64,000 nucleotides of DNA from Pycnopodia helianthoides (Eukaryota; Echinodermata; Asteroidea; Forcipulatida; Asteriidae), in the NCBI GenBank assembly GCA_032158295.1, contig CM063250.1, positions 4,947,001 through 5,011,000 on the forward strand, in the 5' to 3' direction. The notes under the pieces were generated by a model that made no database searches, was not told where the DNA came from, and saw only the letters and a list, made by a program, of their open reading frames with translations. Made by a program: the position numbers and the translations under genes. This document shows positions 1 to 10,600 of this stretch, in pieces (the stretch's first letter is position 1; each line of letters starts with the position of its first letter).

Positions 1-469
1 AACAAAAGTATTCCTATGGCATTGGATAAGGTTAAAGATTGAAGGAAATGGTAAATTATTAGTTTGTGAGGAAATTCAATCGATCGGTAAAAATTTCTTT
101 TTTTTTAAATCACAAAAAACAAAGAGAAGAACTAAATGATCCTTGCGCTATGCTAAGATGTTTGGAGGAACACCATTTGCTGTGTTTGGGATACAATGAA
201 CAGCTTAGGTAACTCCTTAAATATCCTTAAAGTTGCTGGTCAGACTTTTGCACCAACAAATTCAGATTTATATCTTAAAGAGCAATTTTTGTAGATTTGA
301 GATAGCTTCAAGCTTTCATGTCAGGTATTGCATGAACAAAATCCACCACTGATAAAGGGTAGTCAATTAAAAACACTGAAAATTAATTATTGCCACGTAC
401 AAACAATTTGTGCACTTTGCATGTACTCTGTGCATTGTGTATTTTGTGCATAATTATGCGAAAGTTTTT

Positions 470-560
470 TGTATGTTTTTTGTTATGAAACAGCACCGTC
501 TGTCAAAATGTGAGGGGAAAAACAAATTGTTTCAGTGAAATTTGGGCCATGCGACTTTAA
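470..560 (+). repeat. Repeat L copy 1
   Basis: TGTATGTTTTTTGTTATGAA, ACAGCACCGTCTGTC and TTTGGGCCATGC match GTATGTTTTTTATGGCTTGA, ACAGCATCATCTGTCC and ATTGGGTCATGC at 34628-34730. Confidence 0.55.
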
Positions 561-1009
561 ATTGGAAATGTTAAGCGTGTTTGCTTCGGACACAAAAACT
601 AAGCAAACATGTGTAGTTGAGTAGTCTAAACAAAAGATGCAACCTTATCTGTAGGAAGTGTCTCCGATGACTGACCCCCCCAAGCTGCTTGACATTAGGA
701 TAGTTTGGCTGTCAAAACTAACGATCCCATTCAACTGTTGTTGGTTTCATTTCTCACCAACATGGACACCTGTTTTTGCCATTGTGTACTCGATTAACCG
801 AGATTTGGTTGGACATTACTGGATACCTGGACAGTTTCACAAGGCTGTCATCTATGAATGAATGTCAAACCTTTTTATGTTTGGGCGAGGTTTATTTGTA
901 AGACCAGGAGGCAGGCACGGATCCAGATTTGTGTTAAAGGGGGGGGGGGGCACTTTAAATTTTAATGTTACAAATCATCAATCTGTGCCAAGACACGAGT
1001 GTTTTGATT

Positions 1010-1185
1010 ATTAATAAGGGAACAAAAGAGTGGGGCGACGTCTTGAACAGTCTTTTAAGACCAGCAGGGTCGTGGCCGTGGCGATAAAGGGCCAAGCCGA
1101 ATGCGAGGTCCTTTCTCGCACGGCCACGACCCTGCAAGGTTTTATAGTTCAAGACTGAGTCACCACTCTTTTATTCCCATTCATA
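1010..1185. mobile_element. Foldback element with AATAAGGGAACAAAAGAGTG ends
   Basis: Left GGGAACAAAAGAGTGG and GTCTTGAACAG; right GTTCAAGACTGAGTC and CCACTCTTTTATTCCC. Inner arms AGCAGGGTCGTGGCCGTG and CACGGCCACGACCCTGC are nearly perfect. Confidence 0.75.
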
Positions 1186-2824
1186 AATACCCTCTTTGTT
1201 AAAAATCCTAATAATGATGGAAAATCTGTAAAACCTTATCTGACCTTTTTTATTTCTGGGAATTTTTCAATTCCTTTCACGTCCTCCGCAAAGGGTCGAA
1301 ATGCATGCTACCCTCAACGGTTTTGCGTATGCACGGGTGCTAATAGATTTTACTTTGAGTACTGGTACGTTTTGATTATGTTTCGCGTAAATTAGCGCTC
1401 GCTTAAGCTTGTGCGCCATGTTCAAACACTCCTCACCATGTTTATATCGCACGCTAAAACATGTCCGCGTGATCTCATCAGGACCAATCAGAATGGATAA
1501 ACTTCTTGAAGTATTCATGAATGTTCGTTAAACCTGTGTCCAAAATCATCGGCCTGTTTTGGAAAACCTTCCCTCTCGCTTCTCTATTTGTCTTTATTTA
1601 TTTATTGTCAAATCTTATCTCCCCCCCCACCCCCATTGCCCTGGCTTTGACCTTGGTGACCCTTCAAATTTTGCCGATAGACTTAATGTTTTTCCAGTAG
1701 AAGTGCTCTGCCCTTTTTCAAAATGAAAATGGAACTTGCCCTCTCAATGATGGCCAGCAGACTGAATAAAAGAAGAACGCTGATAATTAAAAATGAACAG
1801 AATTTGTTGTTGAAACACTTTGTGATGTTTACCTTTGCCTCGTTTATTGCAACTATTTTATAAATAATAGAAAACTTATCTAGTCAGTTTTTATTTGACC
1901 TCTGTTAAGTGCCAAACTAGTAAACTTTCTTTATGAAATTTGTAAAATTAGAAGACTCTTATAATTATAGTTATACCAATTGCCTTATTAAAAAGTAGTT
2001 AATTTTTTGTCAAACTGAAATATCATACCCATTTGATGCTTATAAAGATAATATTTTTGTATTCTAAATAATAGATTTGTATTTAAATTGTACTTCTTGG
2101 AGATGAGATTCAAAAACTTGGCTGTCCAAGTAGAAGTGTTCATGTGTTTTAAGAAGATATCAGTGATATAACGGTGAGACATAAATGTTTTCTTGATCCA
2201 ATAAAAAATGATGAGAAAATGTTGAGTACGAAGCGTCATGTTTTTTTTTATTGAAATTGAAAGACCTCCTTCAATAAGAAAGCACCACATTAAAATAATT
2301 CTGGAAAAAAAACTCATACTGGGTGGGAAAACAACAACATAATTAAACAAAAAACAATGGACGATATTGCGACCTGTGAACAATGGAGTCATTTGAACAG
2401 TACTTTACGCTCCATCATTTATCACTCATTAAACGGTACTTTTGCACAGAATTAACCATGCAGTTCCAATGTGTTCTTCACATGATATCGTATTGAAGAC
2501 TGACCTAGTTGTTTTGTAGTCATAGAAACCACTGCAGTGAAGTTGCATAATAAGAGTAGTATTTTGGAGTCCTTCGCCCAAAACGAACGCCTTTTAAAGT
2601 TTTGCATGGTTGGTACTCCGAGCCTTGCAAAATCTATTAAAGTTGATATATTCATAAAGCAATCCACGCACATGTCAATAATAAATTATTGCTGTTATGA
2701 CACAACGGAAATGCGTCAAGCTTGACACAACTCGGTGAAAATTAAAGTCTGTTCTCTGTCTATAAATGTTGACACCAAACGCCACTCTCTTGTTACTCAC
2801 GCAGTTTAGAAAAAGACCGATTAC

Positions 2825-3015
2825 TGCCGGACCAGCTGGCCCAATTGCACGGAGCTGCTTAAGCACAAAACGTAGCTGAGCACAACAAAAATGCTTTGAA
2901 GAATACGGTTACCGGCCAAAGCGCCATTTCACATGTACCACCAAGTGACTGGTATCCTGTTCATTTGTGCTATGTGAGCAATATTTTTCTGCTTAAGCAC
3001 CTCTATTGGGCCCAG
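2825..3015. mobile_element. Foldback element with GGCCCAATTG / CTATTGGGCC ends
   Basis: GCTGGCCCAATTGCACGGAG and CTGCTTAAGCAC at the left; CTGCTTAAGCACCTCTATTG and GGCCC at the right, inverted. This type (GGGCCCAATTTCATAGAGCTG with TTAAGCA) recurs at 11936, 12225, 13130 and 13830. Confidence 0.7.
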
Positions 3016-4195
3016 ATGAATGACAGTAAACTGCTGCAGCAGAACAAAAAGTACATATATTTCATCATATAGAAATGTTTGATTAAAAATGGAAGATTTG
3101 CGCATCAGTTAGGCTCATTTTATGAGTCAATCTCTCCCCATACAAAGAAAAAAACCAACCAACCAAACAAACAAACAAAACATCTTCTGTCCTCTGTTTC
3201 CCCCCAAATCTTGGCCGTCAGCTTCCTTGCAACCACAGACACTTATTTCTTAGGGTGTGTGTGATTCATAAAATAATTGCATTGAATGAATTTTTACCCA
3301 GCAGTCGTGTCTTAGTCAAATGTTTGTGATGTGACTCGAGGCATAAATGTGGAAAGGTGACGGAAGTCAAGATGAATGCCACAATAAAAGGTGGGACTGT
3401 GGATAAACATCATTCTAAGCTGACAACAATATTTAAAAAAGTTAGTCCTTCAAAGTTACCATTTATATAATTAACTCATATTTCTTTAAACATTGTAAAC
3501 AGCTATTTATTATACACTCTGTTATTTCATAACTGGCCACTTCAAGGAAACTTAAGATAAAAAAATGACCGTTAGTAAATTCATTGTTTATTTAAGATCA
3601 AAGGTAAATAAATGATTTTTTTAATGCATCGCAGAATACAATTGATCATTTCTTTCAAATTATTGTTTTCAAATGTTATGAGCTTGCAATAATATTCTTA
3701 TAAATATATCAATTTTTCGTATTAAATATACAACTGGAGTAGTAAAATGAGGAGGTATTTTACATGTTTACACTTGCATTCACTTTTAGTCCCCCGTTTT
3801 AAACCAAATTTGTTAAATAGTGCAAAATGTTTTTACAAATCCAAGATTTAAATGATAAAAAATGGAAACTTGTTTTGGAGGGAGTTCAAGTTATCCTTTG
3901 ATTCATATGAAATGTCTTTGTTTTCTACAAACAGTAAACTTTAAATATATACCAAAATAAAAACTCTAAAAACAATAACTTGTATAATATTTTTCATGCA
4001 GCTTGCACCTTTAAGTTGTTATAATATTTGGCAAAAAATAATAAAAAACAATTTCCTCGAAACCACATTTAAAGCAAATATTTTAGTTGCTTATGAATTG
4101 TCCATGGTTTGAGTCAAAAGCCTCGTCTCGCCACCATTGTCTTCTAATAATATTGTAGGCGTATGCTATAGGCCTACAATGGACAGTGGCTGCTC

Positions 4196-4852
4196 TATGT
4201 TTCGACCCCCCTATGTTCCGACACCCCTATGTTCCGACACCCCATGTTCCGACACCCCTATGTTCCGAACCCCCATGTTCCGACACCTCCATGTTCCGAC
4301 ACCTCCATGTTCCGAACCTCTAAGTTTCGACACCTTATGTTCCGACACCCCTATGTTCCGACACCCCTATGTTCCGACACCCCTATGTTCCGACAACCCT
4401 ATATGTTCCACACCCCTATGTTCCGACACCCCTATGTTCCGACACCCCTATGTTCCGACACCCCTTAGTTCCGACACCCCTATGTTCCGACACCCCTATG
4501 TTCCGACACCCCTATGTTCCGACACCCCTATGTTCCGACAACCCTATGTTCCGACACCCCTATGTTCCGACACCCCTATGTTCCGACACCACTATGTTCC
4601 GACACCCTATGTTCCGACGCCCCTATGTTCCGACACCCCTATGTTCCGACACCCTATGTTCCGACACCCCTATGTTCCGACAACCCTAATGTTCCGACAC
4701 CCCTATGTTCCGACACCCCTATGTTCCGACACCCCTATGTTCCGACACCCTTATGTTCCGACACCCCTATGTTCCGACACCCCTATGTTCCGACACCCTT
4801 ATGTTCCGACGCCCCTATGTTCCGACACCCCTATGTTCCGACGCCTATGGTC
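4196..4852 (+). repeat. 16-bp satellite array (about 40 units)
   Basis: Unit CACCCCTATGTTCCGA repeated about 40 times with sporadic one-base losses. No unit contains a stop in any plus frame. Since 16 leaves remainder 1 on division by 3, all three frames encode the same 16-residue cycle (MFRHPYVPTPLCSDTP), which explains the nested open frames up to 272 codons. No promoter, splice or homology evidence for a protein. Confidence 0.95.
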
Positions 4853-5339
4853 CACACCCTATCCTCAGATAACCCCTTGTGATCGGAAGCCAGGGTTAGG
4901 ATTAGGAAAATACATTAGGTGTGTTGAACAAAGTGATGCTAAAACGAAAACGTAAATGTCAAAACATAGGGTGTCTAAACACAGAAAAACCCAATTTTGC
5001 CACTTGCCCGGACCCACCATGTGCCTGTAGAGCCTCAACTTCATGCTTCATTTCTATTGTTATGCATCTGTTTAGATGAAAGCGTCATCACATTACTGTT
5101 GACAATACAGAGTTATATAATGCTTCTATTCACTGCTGTCCCCAATTCAAGGCTCATGGCTGACCATGCCACAAGCGAATTGGACTAAGCAACCGAGTCA
5201 AAACCAAACACTCTTGACACCTGTAGATCTTTCCCACTCACACAATGACACATCCACAACAGTCAAGGTTCATTCAGTTATCCAGGTTTCAAACCCATAC
5301 CCCTTAACGCTGTTAGAATGAATGCATTAGTCTTGTCAA

Positions 5340-5500
5340 CTGACCATGTGACCTTTGACATCACATGTTTACATAAGAGCCACAGAGCCTGGACTTCCTG
5401 CTGGCACCGATTTGTACACGACGGCTGGATGGAAAGAAAAAATCTAATCTTTCATTTCAAACGGATCGACTTGGCAATTTAAATGTATCAACTTTTAATA
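5340..5500 (+). repeat. Repeat J copy 1
   Basis: TGTGACCTTTGACATCACAT, AGAGCCACAGAGCCTGGACT, TCCTGCTGGCACC and TATCAACTTTTAATATGA match 22355-22520. Confidence 0.65.
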
Positions 5501-5802
5501 TGAAGAGAGGGAACACATCTCACAACTTGTACAGCTGTTATTTTTTATAACTCTTGAATTTATGTGGACATAATTATGAAAAATTACAAAATGTAAAATT
5601 TCTCATTTCTCTGCTTGGCAACAGACAGCTCAGGATAGAGTGAAATTGAGAATTGGTGAAGAGTCTTTCCACCTGCAGTGGAGTGAAATAGGCTAAAAAG
5701 AAAGAAAGAAAGTAGTATCTTGCCTGCCAGGAAAAGGCCCAAGGAATGCCCTGTTATGGTCCATATGGCCACTGCATGACATTGAAATGTAAAATCGATT
5801 TC

Positions 5803-6115
5803 CTATAGACCTTTCTATTGCAACGTCACAGCCCGAGTTTTTGCCAACCGAGGTCGGAAAACTATGGAAAGCCACAAATGCAAAACAAAAACAGATAGCC
5901 ACAGTCTGTAACAATGTCACACAGATATTAAAAAATAGTGATGAATTTGTTGGAAACAGAGCAGCCAATCATGAGAGGTACTTTACTTAATTGAAAGTTT
6001 GCAGAAAATGTTGAATTTTGTTGAAACGTAACACGATTGAGTGTTTTGCTAACACTCGGCATTCCATGCCAACCAGCGCGGTTTGTTTATCAACAGTGGA
6101 AAGGTATATGATTCA
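5803..6115 (+). repeat. Repeat I copy 1
   Basis: TATAGACCTTTCTATTGCAA to CAACAGTGGAAAGGTATA, with the same internal order as the inverted copy in the NR4A intron at 43176-43488. Confidence 0.75.
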
Positions 6116-6266
6116 AGGTTTTTGGACCCAGTCTCTTACACTACTATTGGAACTTGCGGGTGTCAAGAATGAGATGGCACAGCCATGACAATCTTTAATT
6201 TCTCACTAATCAAAGACTTGCTAATTAACAGTGAACTAATCAGACTTTTTTGTATTTGTTATTTTA

Positions 6267-6267
<1 letters not shown>

Positions 6268-6297
<30 letters not shown>

Positions 6298-6440
6298 TTT
6301 TTTGGGGGGGGGGCTATATTTATCGAACCATTCATTTGTGCATCATTTGGGGTTAAGAGGGAGAAGGGTTCTGAGTGTGTGTGTGTGGGGGGGGGGGACT
6401 CCTGACCCCGCCCCTCTTGTTTGGCACCACTGCTAATTCA
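6268..6440. repeat. (ATT)n, poly-G and GT low-complexity tract
   Basis: (TTA)8 or so, then G10, then TGTGTGTGTG followed by G11 and GACCCCGCCCCTC. Confidence 0.7.
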
Positions 6441-6909
6441 TAACATTAATATAATAATCAGTCATGAATAATAATAATGTAAACTCTTAGCCCAATAGTA
6501 ATAGCAAACAGAATGTACAACCTGTTTGTTTGAAATTGTGTAGAATTTAGAAGAAAAAACAAAATTGTGGACACACGCTATATAACACATGGAGGTCTAC
6601 CTCCATGTACAACTGTCCATAAAAAAAACTGTGAACGTCATCATTAAAAATGCATGGAAGTGTTTTCAGTCCCTATCTGATTGTGTGGGCTTCCCCCCAT
6701 TTGGGTTTTTTTTCCCGCCCACATCTAAAAACTGAACGTTTCTTCTTGGTCCTGCTGTTGGGGGCCAATTGTGCTGTTGGATGTGTAATAAAATATACCA
6801 ATAAATTATAAATTCTTGAAAAATAGAACCTTGTCTCATATGCACAATGTTTGTACACTCATAAAATTGATAAGCAGTTTGTGCATTGTGTTTCTACTGG
6901 TATTCATAA

Positions 6910-7538
6910 TGTGCATTAACACGTATGCCTTTGCTTTTTATTGTCATTCAACCATGACAGTAATGTGTGAATAGGAATTTCTCAGGGTTTGACCCGGGAT
7001 CAGGTGTAAATAAAACTGCATCACAAACAACTCTGTTGGCATAGTGTTTGAAATACAGTGTTAGTTTCCAGTCAAGGTCTTGACAAACAAGTCACTCACT
7101 GAAGTGGTTTGTCAATTGAATATATTTTTTATATATATTTTTTGAGGGCACTTTCAAAGGCTACTTTCCTTGCATCACGCTTACAGTTTTATCTTATTTT
7201 GGCTGCCTGAATGCTGTTTTCTTGTATCACTGACAAAATGAAAAATATTAACAAGATAACAACGATGACATAAACAGCATTTTACTTGTTTTGCATCCCG
7301 TAAATTTGGTTCTCCACGCGCCGCCAAATTACTGCGAGTTCAGAAATAATATAAGAGGACCCAAATAAAACCTTCAAATGTCGATTCCTTCACTTCGTTC
7401 TCAGATTGAGTTACATACAGTCCATGTGGATGAGCAGACCAGATGTAACTTTGTAACAATGTCGAGGAAGACACAAACTGTCCCATTCAGGTAAACTATC
7501 TCCATTGGAAGAAGAACGTGAGGTGTTTTTTGTTAGTT
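6910..7538 (-). other. Presumed 3' UTR of the FLVCR-like gene
   Basis: No AATAAA is seen on the minus strand between the stop codon and 6942. The first canonical one is the complement of 6937-6942, followed by an AAAAGCAAAGG context. This gives a 3' UTR of about 600 bases. Another AATAAA complement lies near 6268 in an ATT microsatellite. Confidence 0.4.
6937..6942 (-). terminator. Candidate polyadenylation signal AATAAA for the FLVCR-like gene
   Basis: TTTATT on the plus strand reads AATAAA in the direction of the gene, about 600 bp past the stop. Motif only. Confidence 0.35.
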
Positions 7539-7622
7539 TCAGACATCAGTGCTGAGATTGCTCAGTTCCGCTTCCTTCTGTTTCTCGTCTGCCTCCATGG
7601 GAATCGCTTGGAACTCATGTAT
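7539..7622 (-). CDS. FLVCR1/2-like: FLVCR-like coding exon 10 (C-terminal tail and stop)
   Basis: 84 bp after acceptor TTTCTGTTGTAG. Phase 0 reads [20 protein letters not shown] then SNLSTDV and TGA. It is a charged cytoplasmic tail with no hydrophobic stretch. The frame chosen is set by exon 9; the longer overlapping open frame here is a shadow. Confidence 0.87.
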   Translation of the reverse strand: MHEFQAIPMEADEKQKEAELSNLSTDV

Positions 7623-10600
7623 CTACAACAGAAATGAGAATTGAATGTGAATCCCAGATTAAATGATGAGTTACTTTTTGTCTTCGTGGGGTTTTGGAGC
7701 AGAGTTGCACGCAGTCGAGTAATTTTGGAATATCGAGTATGGCCGAGTACTTGGGCGGCCGAGTAGTACTCAAGTGCAAGTACTTGGGCCACCGAGAATG
7801 AGTATAGGTGTTCGAGTACTGAGTATTCTGATATGCGAGTAATGCTCGAGTGTTCTGATAGATAACTATTCTATTTAATAGTTGAGAATTTTGAAGTTTA
7901 CAACTTTTGAGAGAAAAAAGTGAACAATAAATAGTCAATCATACCTGGGGTACTACGAAGGTTCAGTGCATGATTTTGCATAAGTTGATTACAGTTCCTA
8001 AGTGCCTTATTTATCTTCTAGGATGGGTCTCTACAAATAAAAGAAAAAACAATTTTGACACGCCACAATCCACCAAAAAGTAGCTTATTTGTTGAAAACA
8101 ATTTAGTATTCTATGTCAAATCCACCACAGTCAAATGTAGTGTTTATACTAGTGGCAGCACCTTTATGGAAAAGCACAAAATGCTGATTGTGCTGGATTA
8201 TTATTACCCCCTGGGCTATTTATTTAATTCCTTAAACAATCTCATGTCTCTGGGGAGTGTACAGCCTGTGCTGCCAATTATGTAGCGCACCGAGCTAAAT
8301 CAATCACATGAACCATCTCTGCCCTCACAGGTACCCATTTACCCCTTGGGTGATGAGAAGCAGTTATAGTTTAGTGTCTTGCACAAGGACACAAGTGTCA
8401 TGACCGGGATTCGAACCCTCACCCAGATGACTTGACCACACCAGAACTTGAGTCCGATGCACTAAACCACACAGACTTAACACGCCATAGAAAATGTAAC
8501 ACTTTGGTCTTCACAGCGGCAAACTGTTTCAATAAAAGTAACGAAGCCAACTATGTATTTTTTTAAAGGATATTTTGAAAAAATACTCACCCTTTCAGCC
8601 TCTTGCCTTCGTAGGTTAGATTTGATAAACACTGCAGAAAAACAAGTACAGAATCTCATTTCAGTACACAGTTGTTTACACGATGGCTCTATGCTGTGCC
8701 TAATTTCCTCAAGCTGTTTAGCAGAAAATACTGCTTCGCAATAATGTAAACCTTTTTGGAATGTCGGCTGTTCACCTGTTTCTTCTAAGCAGGATTTTTC
8801 TGTGCGTGCAGGCTTTATGAAACAGGGCCCTGTTGATAAAGTCAGTGTGTCACATGCGTGCGCATCTGCTGCATGAACAAAGTTCTCGCTACACTTGTAA
8901 CTTCAAAGCTGGCATACACTTGTGTGTAATTTTACCCCAAAATCATCCATCTCATTGTTCAAAAGTAATTCTTATGACATAAATTTCAAATTATGTGAAA
9001 GTCTTACTTGTGAAAACTTAAGCTGAATCAATCATCAAAGTCACAAGAAAACAATGAATAGTTTTCCTCATTTCTCAAAAACTACTAGCATTTTCAGGCA
9101 AGGTATTTCATACCATGTATGGCATGTGCAAATCTGTGAACATTTATTTTTTTAAAGGGCACACCCTTTAAAGGAACATTACAGAATTGTTTTTTGCTAA
9201 CAAAACAGTTGCTGGCAGAGTAAGCACTTTATGTAATCCACCATGAAACTGACAAACCTGTAGAAGTTTGAGATCGATCGGCCATCTGGGTCACGAGAAA
9301 ATAGTGAAAAACCGATCACACATTTGCATGAAATCATATAGATTCAACAAATGAATAAAACGCTCACTGAGCGATAAACTCCAATCGGAAAATTAGTTTA
9401 TTCATTTCTCAACAATAATATGGCATTTCAGACAGAAATATTTCAAGGGATGTTTTCTACTATCATCATCATTAGACAGTGTAAGTTTTATGTAAATCTG
9501 TGATCAAAAAGTATATTTTGCAAGTTTTTTTCTTACCAATTCTGTAAAGTTCCTTTAAAGAGGGTCTCCAAGGCTAAATTCAGTTTTGTGATGCACTCAT
9601 TTCACAATAGATAGAGTCTTCATGAAAGTGGGGAAACAATTACAAGTCTCTAACCTCACGTTAACATGGTGTAAAATGTCATCTTATTTCATACTCTTTC
9701 AGAGCGAAATTTGAAACATGACGTCATCAGACACAAAAAACAAATGGGTCTGTACATTCCAAAGAGGAATTTTTGCGACAGTCAAGAGGTCAAGTTCAAT
9801 GGTGATTTGATTGAATATCATCAAAATTCAGGGATGAACTAAAAATGTACAGAGTCGGACCATAATTTGAAATGCGACGTCATTGAACGTTTTTGGATTT
9901 TGACAAAAATTGCACTTAATGACAGGTGTCAAACACCGTAGTATTTTCAACCGTTTTAATGTGAGGTTAGGGACATGTAATTTTTTCGCCCATTTTCATG
10001 AGGAAAATGATTGGATCACAAAACTTAATTTGACCTTGGAGTGAAGTAGAGTAGGGAACCAGCGGAGGACCAGTTAGTGCCGTTGACTTACTCGTAATAA
10101 TGCATCCGATTACCATGGCCCCGCACAAGAAGAGGTTTCCGCCGTACGTTCCAAAGTTAGTCACTATTTTCCCCATGGACAGTGTGAAGACAATGCCAAA
10201 AGTCTGTCCAGGTTAAAACAAAGAACAAAATACTGATTGGGGTGTGTCCTGAGCCGGAAGGGAGTGGTCACTGTCAGGTCAATTCTTACAGGACTAACTA
10301 ATTAAAACAATCATGTTTAGCCTCAAGGTAGAAGGGTGTCAGAGGCTGGGGTCAATGTAGGTCATGAGCACTCGCCACTGGTGTAAACAATGGATTTCTA
10401 CTGGACTGATAAATTAAAAGCAATCATGTTTAGCTTCTAGGTAGATTGGTAGGCTGGGGTTGATATAGGTTATAAATTAAAAGCAATCATGTTTAGCTTC
10501 ATGGTAGATTGGTGTCAAAGGCTGGGGCTAATGTTGGTCACACGCAATGGCGATTTATAGATTGTGGTCAATGTAGGTCATGAGCACTGGTGTAAACAAT

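Larger units (their letters stand above)
1..6909. other. Intergenic DNA left of the FLVCR-like gene
   Basis: AT-rich with several repeats (1010-1185, 2825-3015, 4196-4850, 5340-5500, 5803-6115, 6265-6440). The longest non-satellite open frame is 134 codons of low-complexity residues on the minus strand (2392-1988) and has no family resemblance. No gene is supported. Confidence 0.5.
8632..10091 (-). other. FLVCR-like intron 8
   Basis: Holds a degraded GGCCC/TTTCATAAAG-type foldback fragment (about 8690-8830), family A copy 1 (9172-9554) and family H copy 1 (9559-10045) immediately beside it. No coding evidence. Confidence 0.6.

Noticed and set aside
1988..2392. 134-codon minus-strand frame
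   Set aside because: AT-rich composition with Phe, Ile and Asn excess, no recognisable domain, no splice or regulatory context.
4137..4955. 272-codon open frame with MFRHPYVPTPLCSDTP repeats as a repetitive protein gene
   Set aside because: All three plus frames are open for the same arithmetic reason (16-bp stop-free unit). There is no splice, promoter or family support.
8405..8476. Functional tRNA gene
   Set aside because: A and B boxes are present, but the acceptor stem does not close and the sequence continues into a SINE body and tail.
9719..9726. CRE in FLVCR intron 8 as a regulatory site (also 16773-16780)
   Set aside because: Both are part of repeat family H, so they travel with the element; not counted as gene-specific control.
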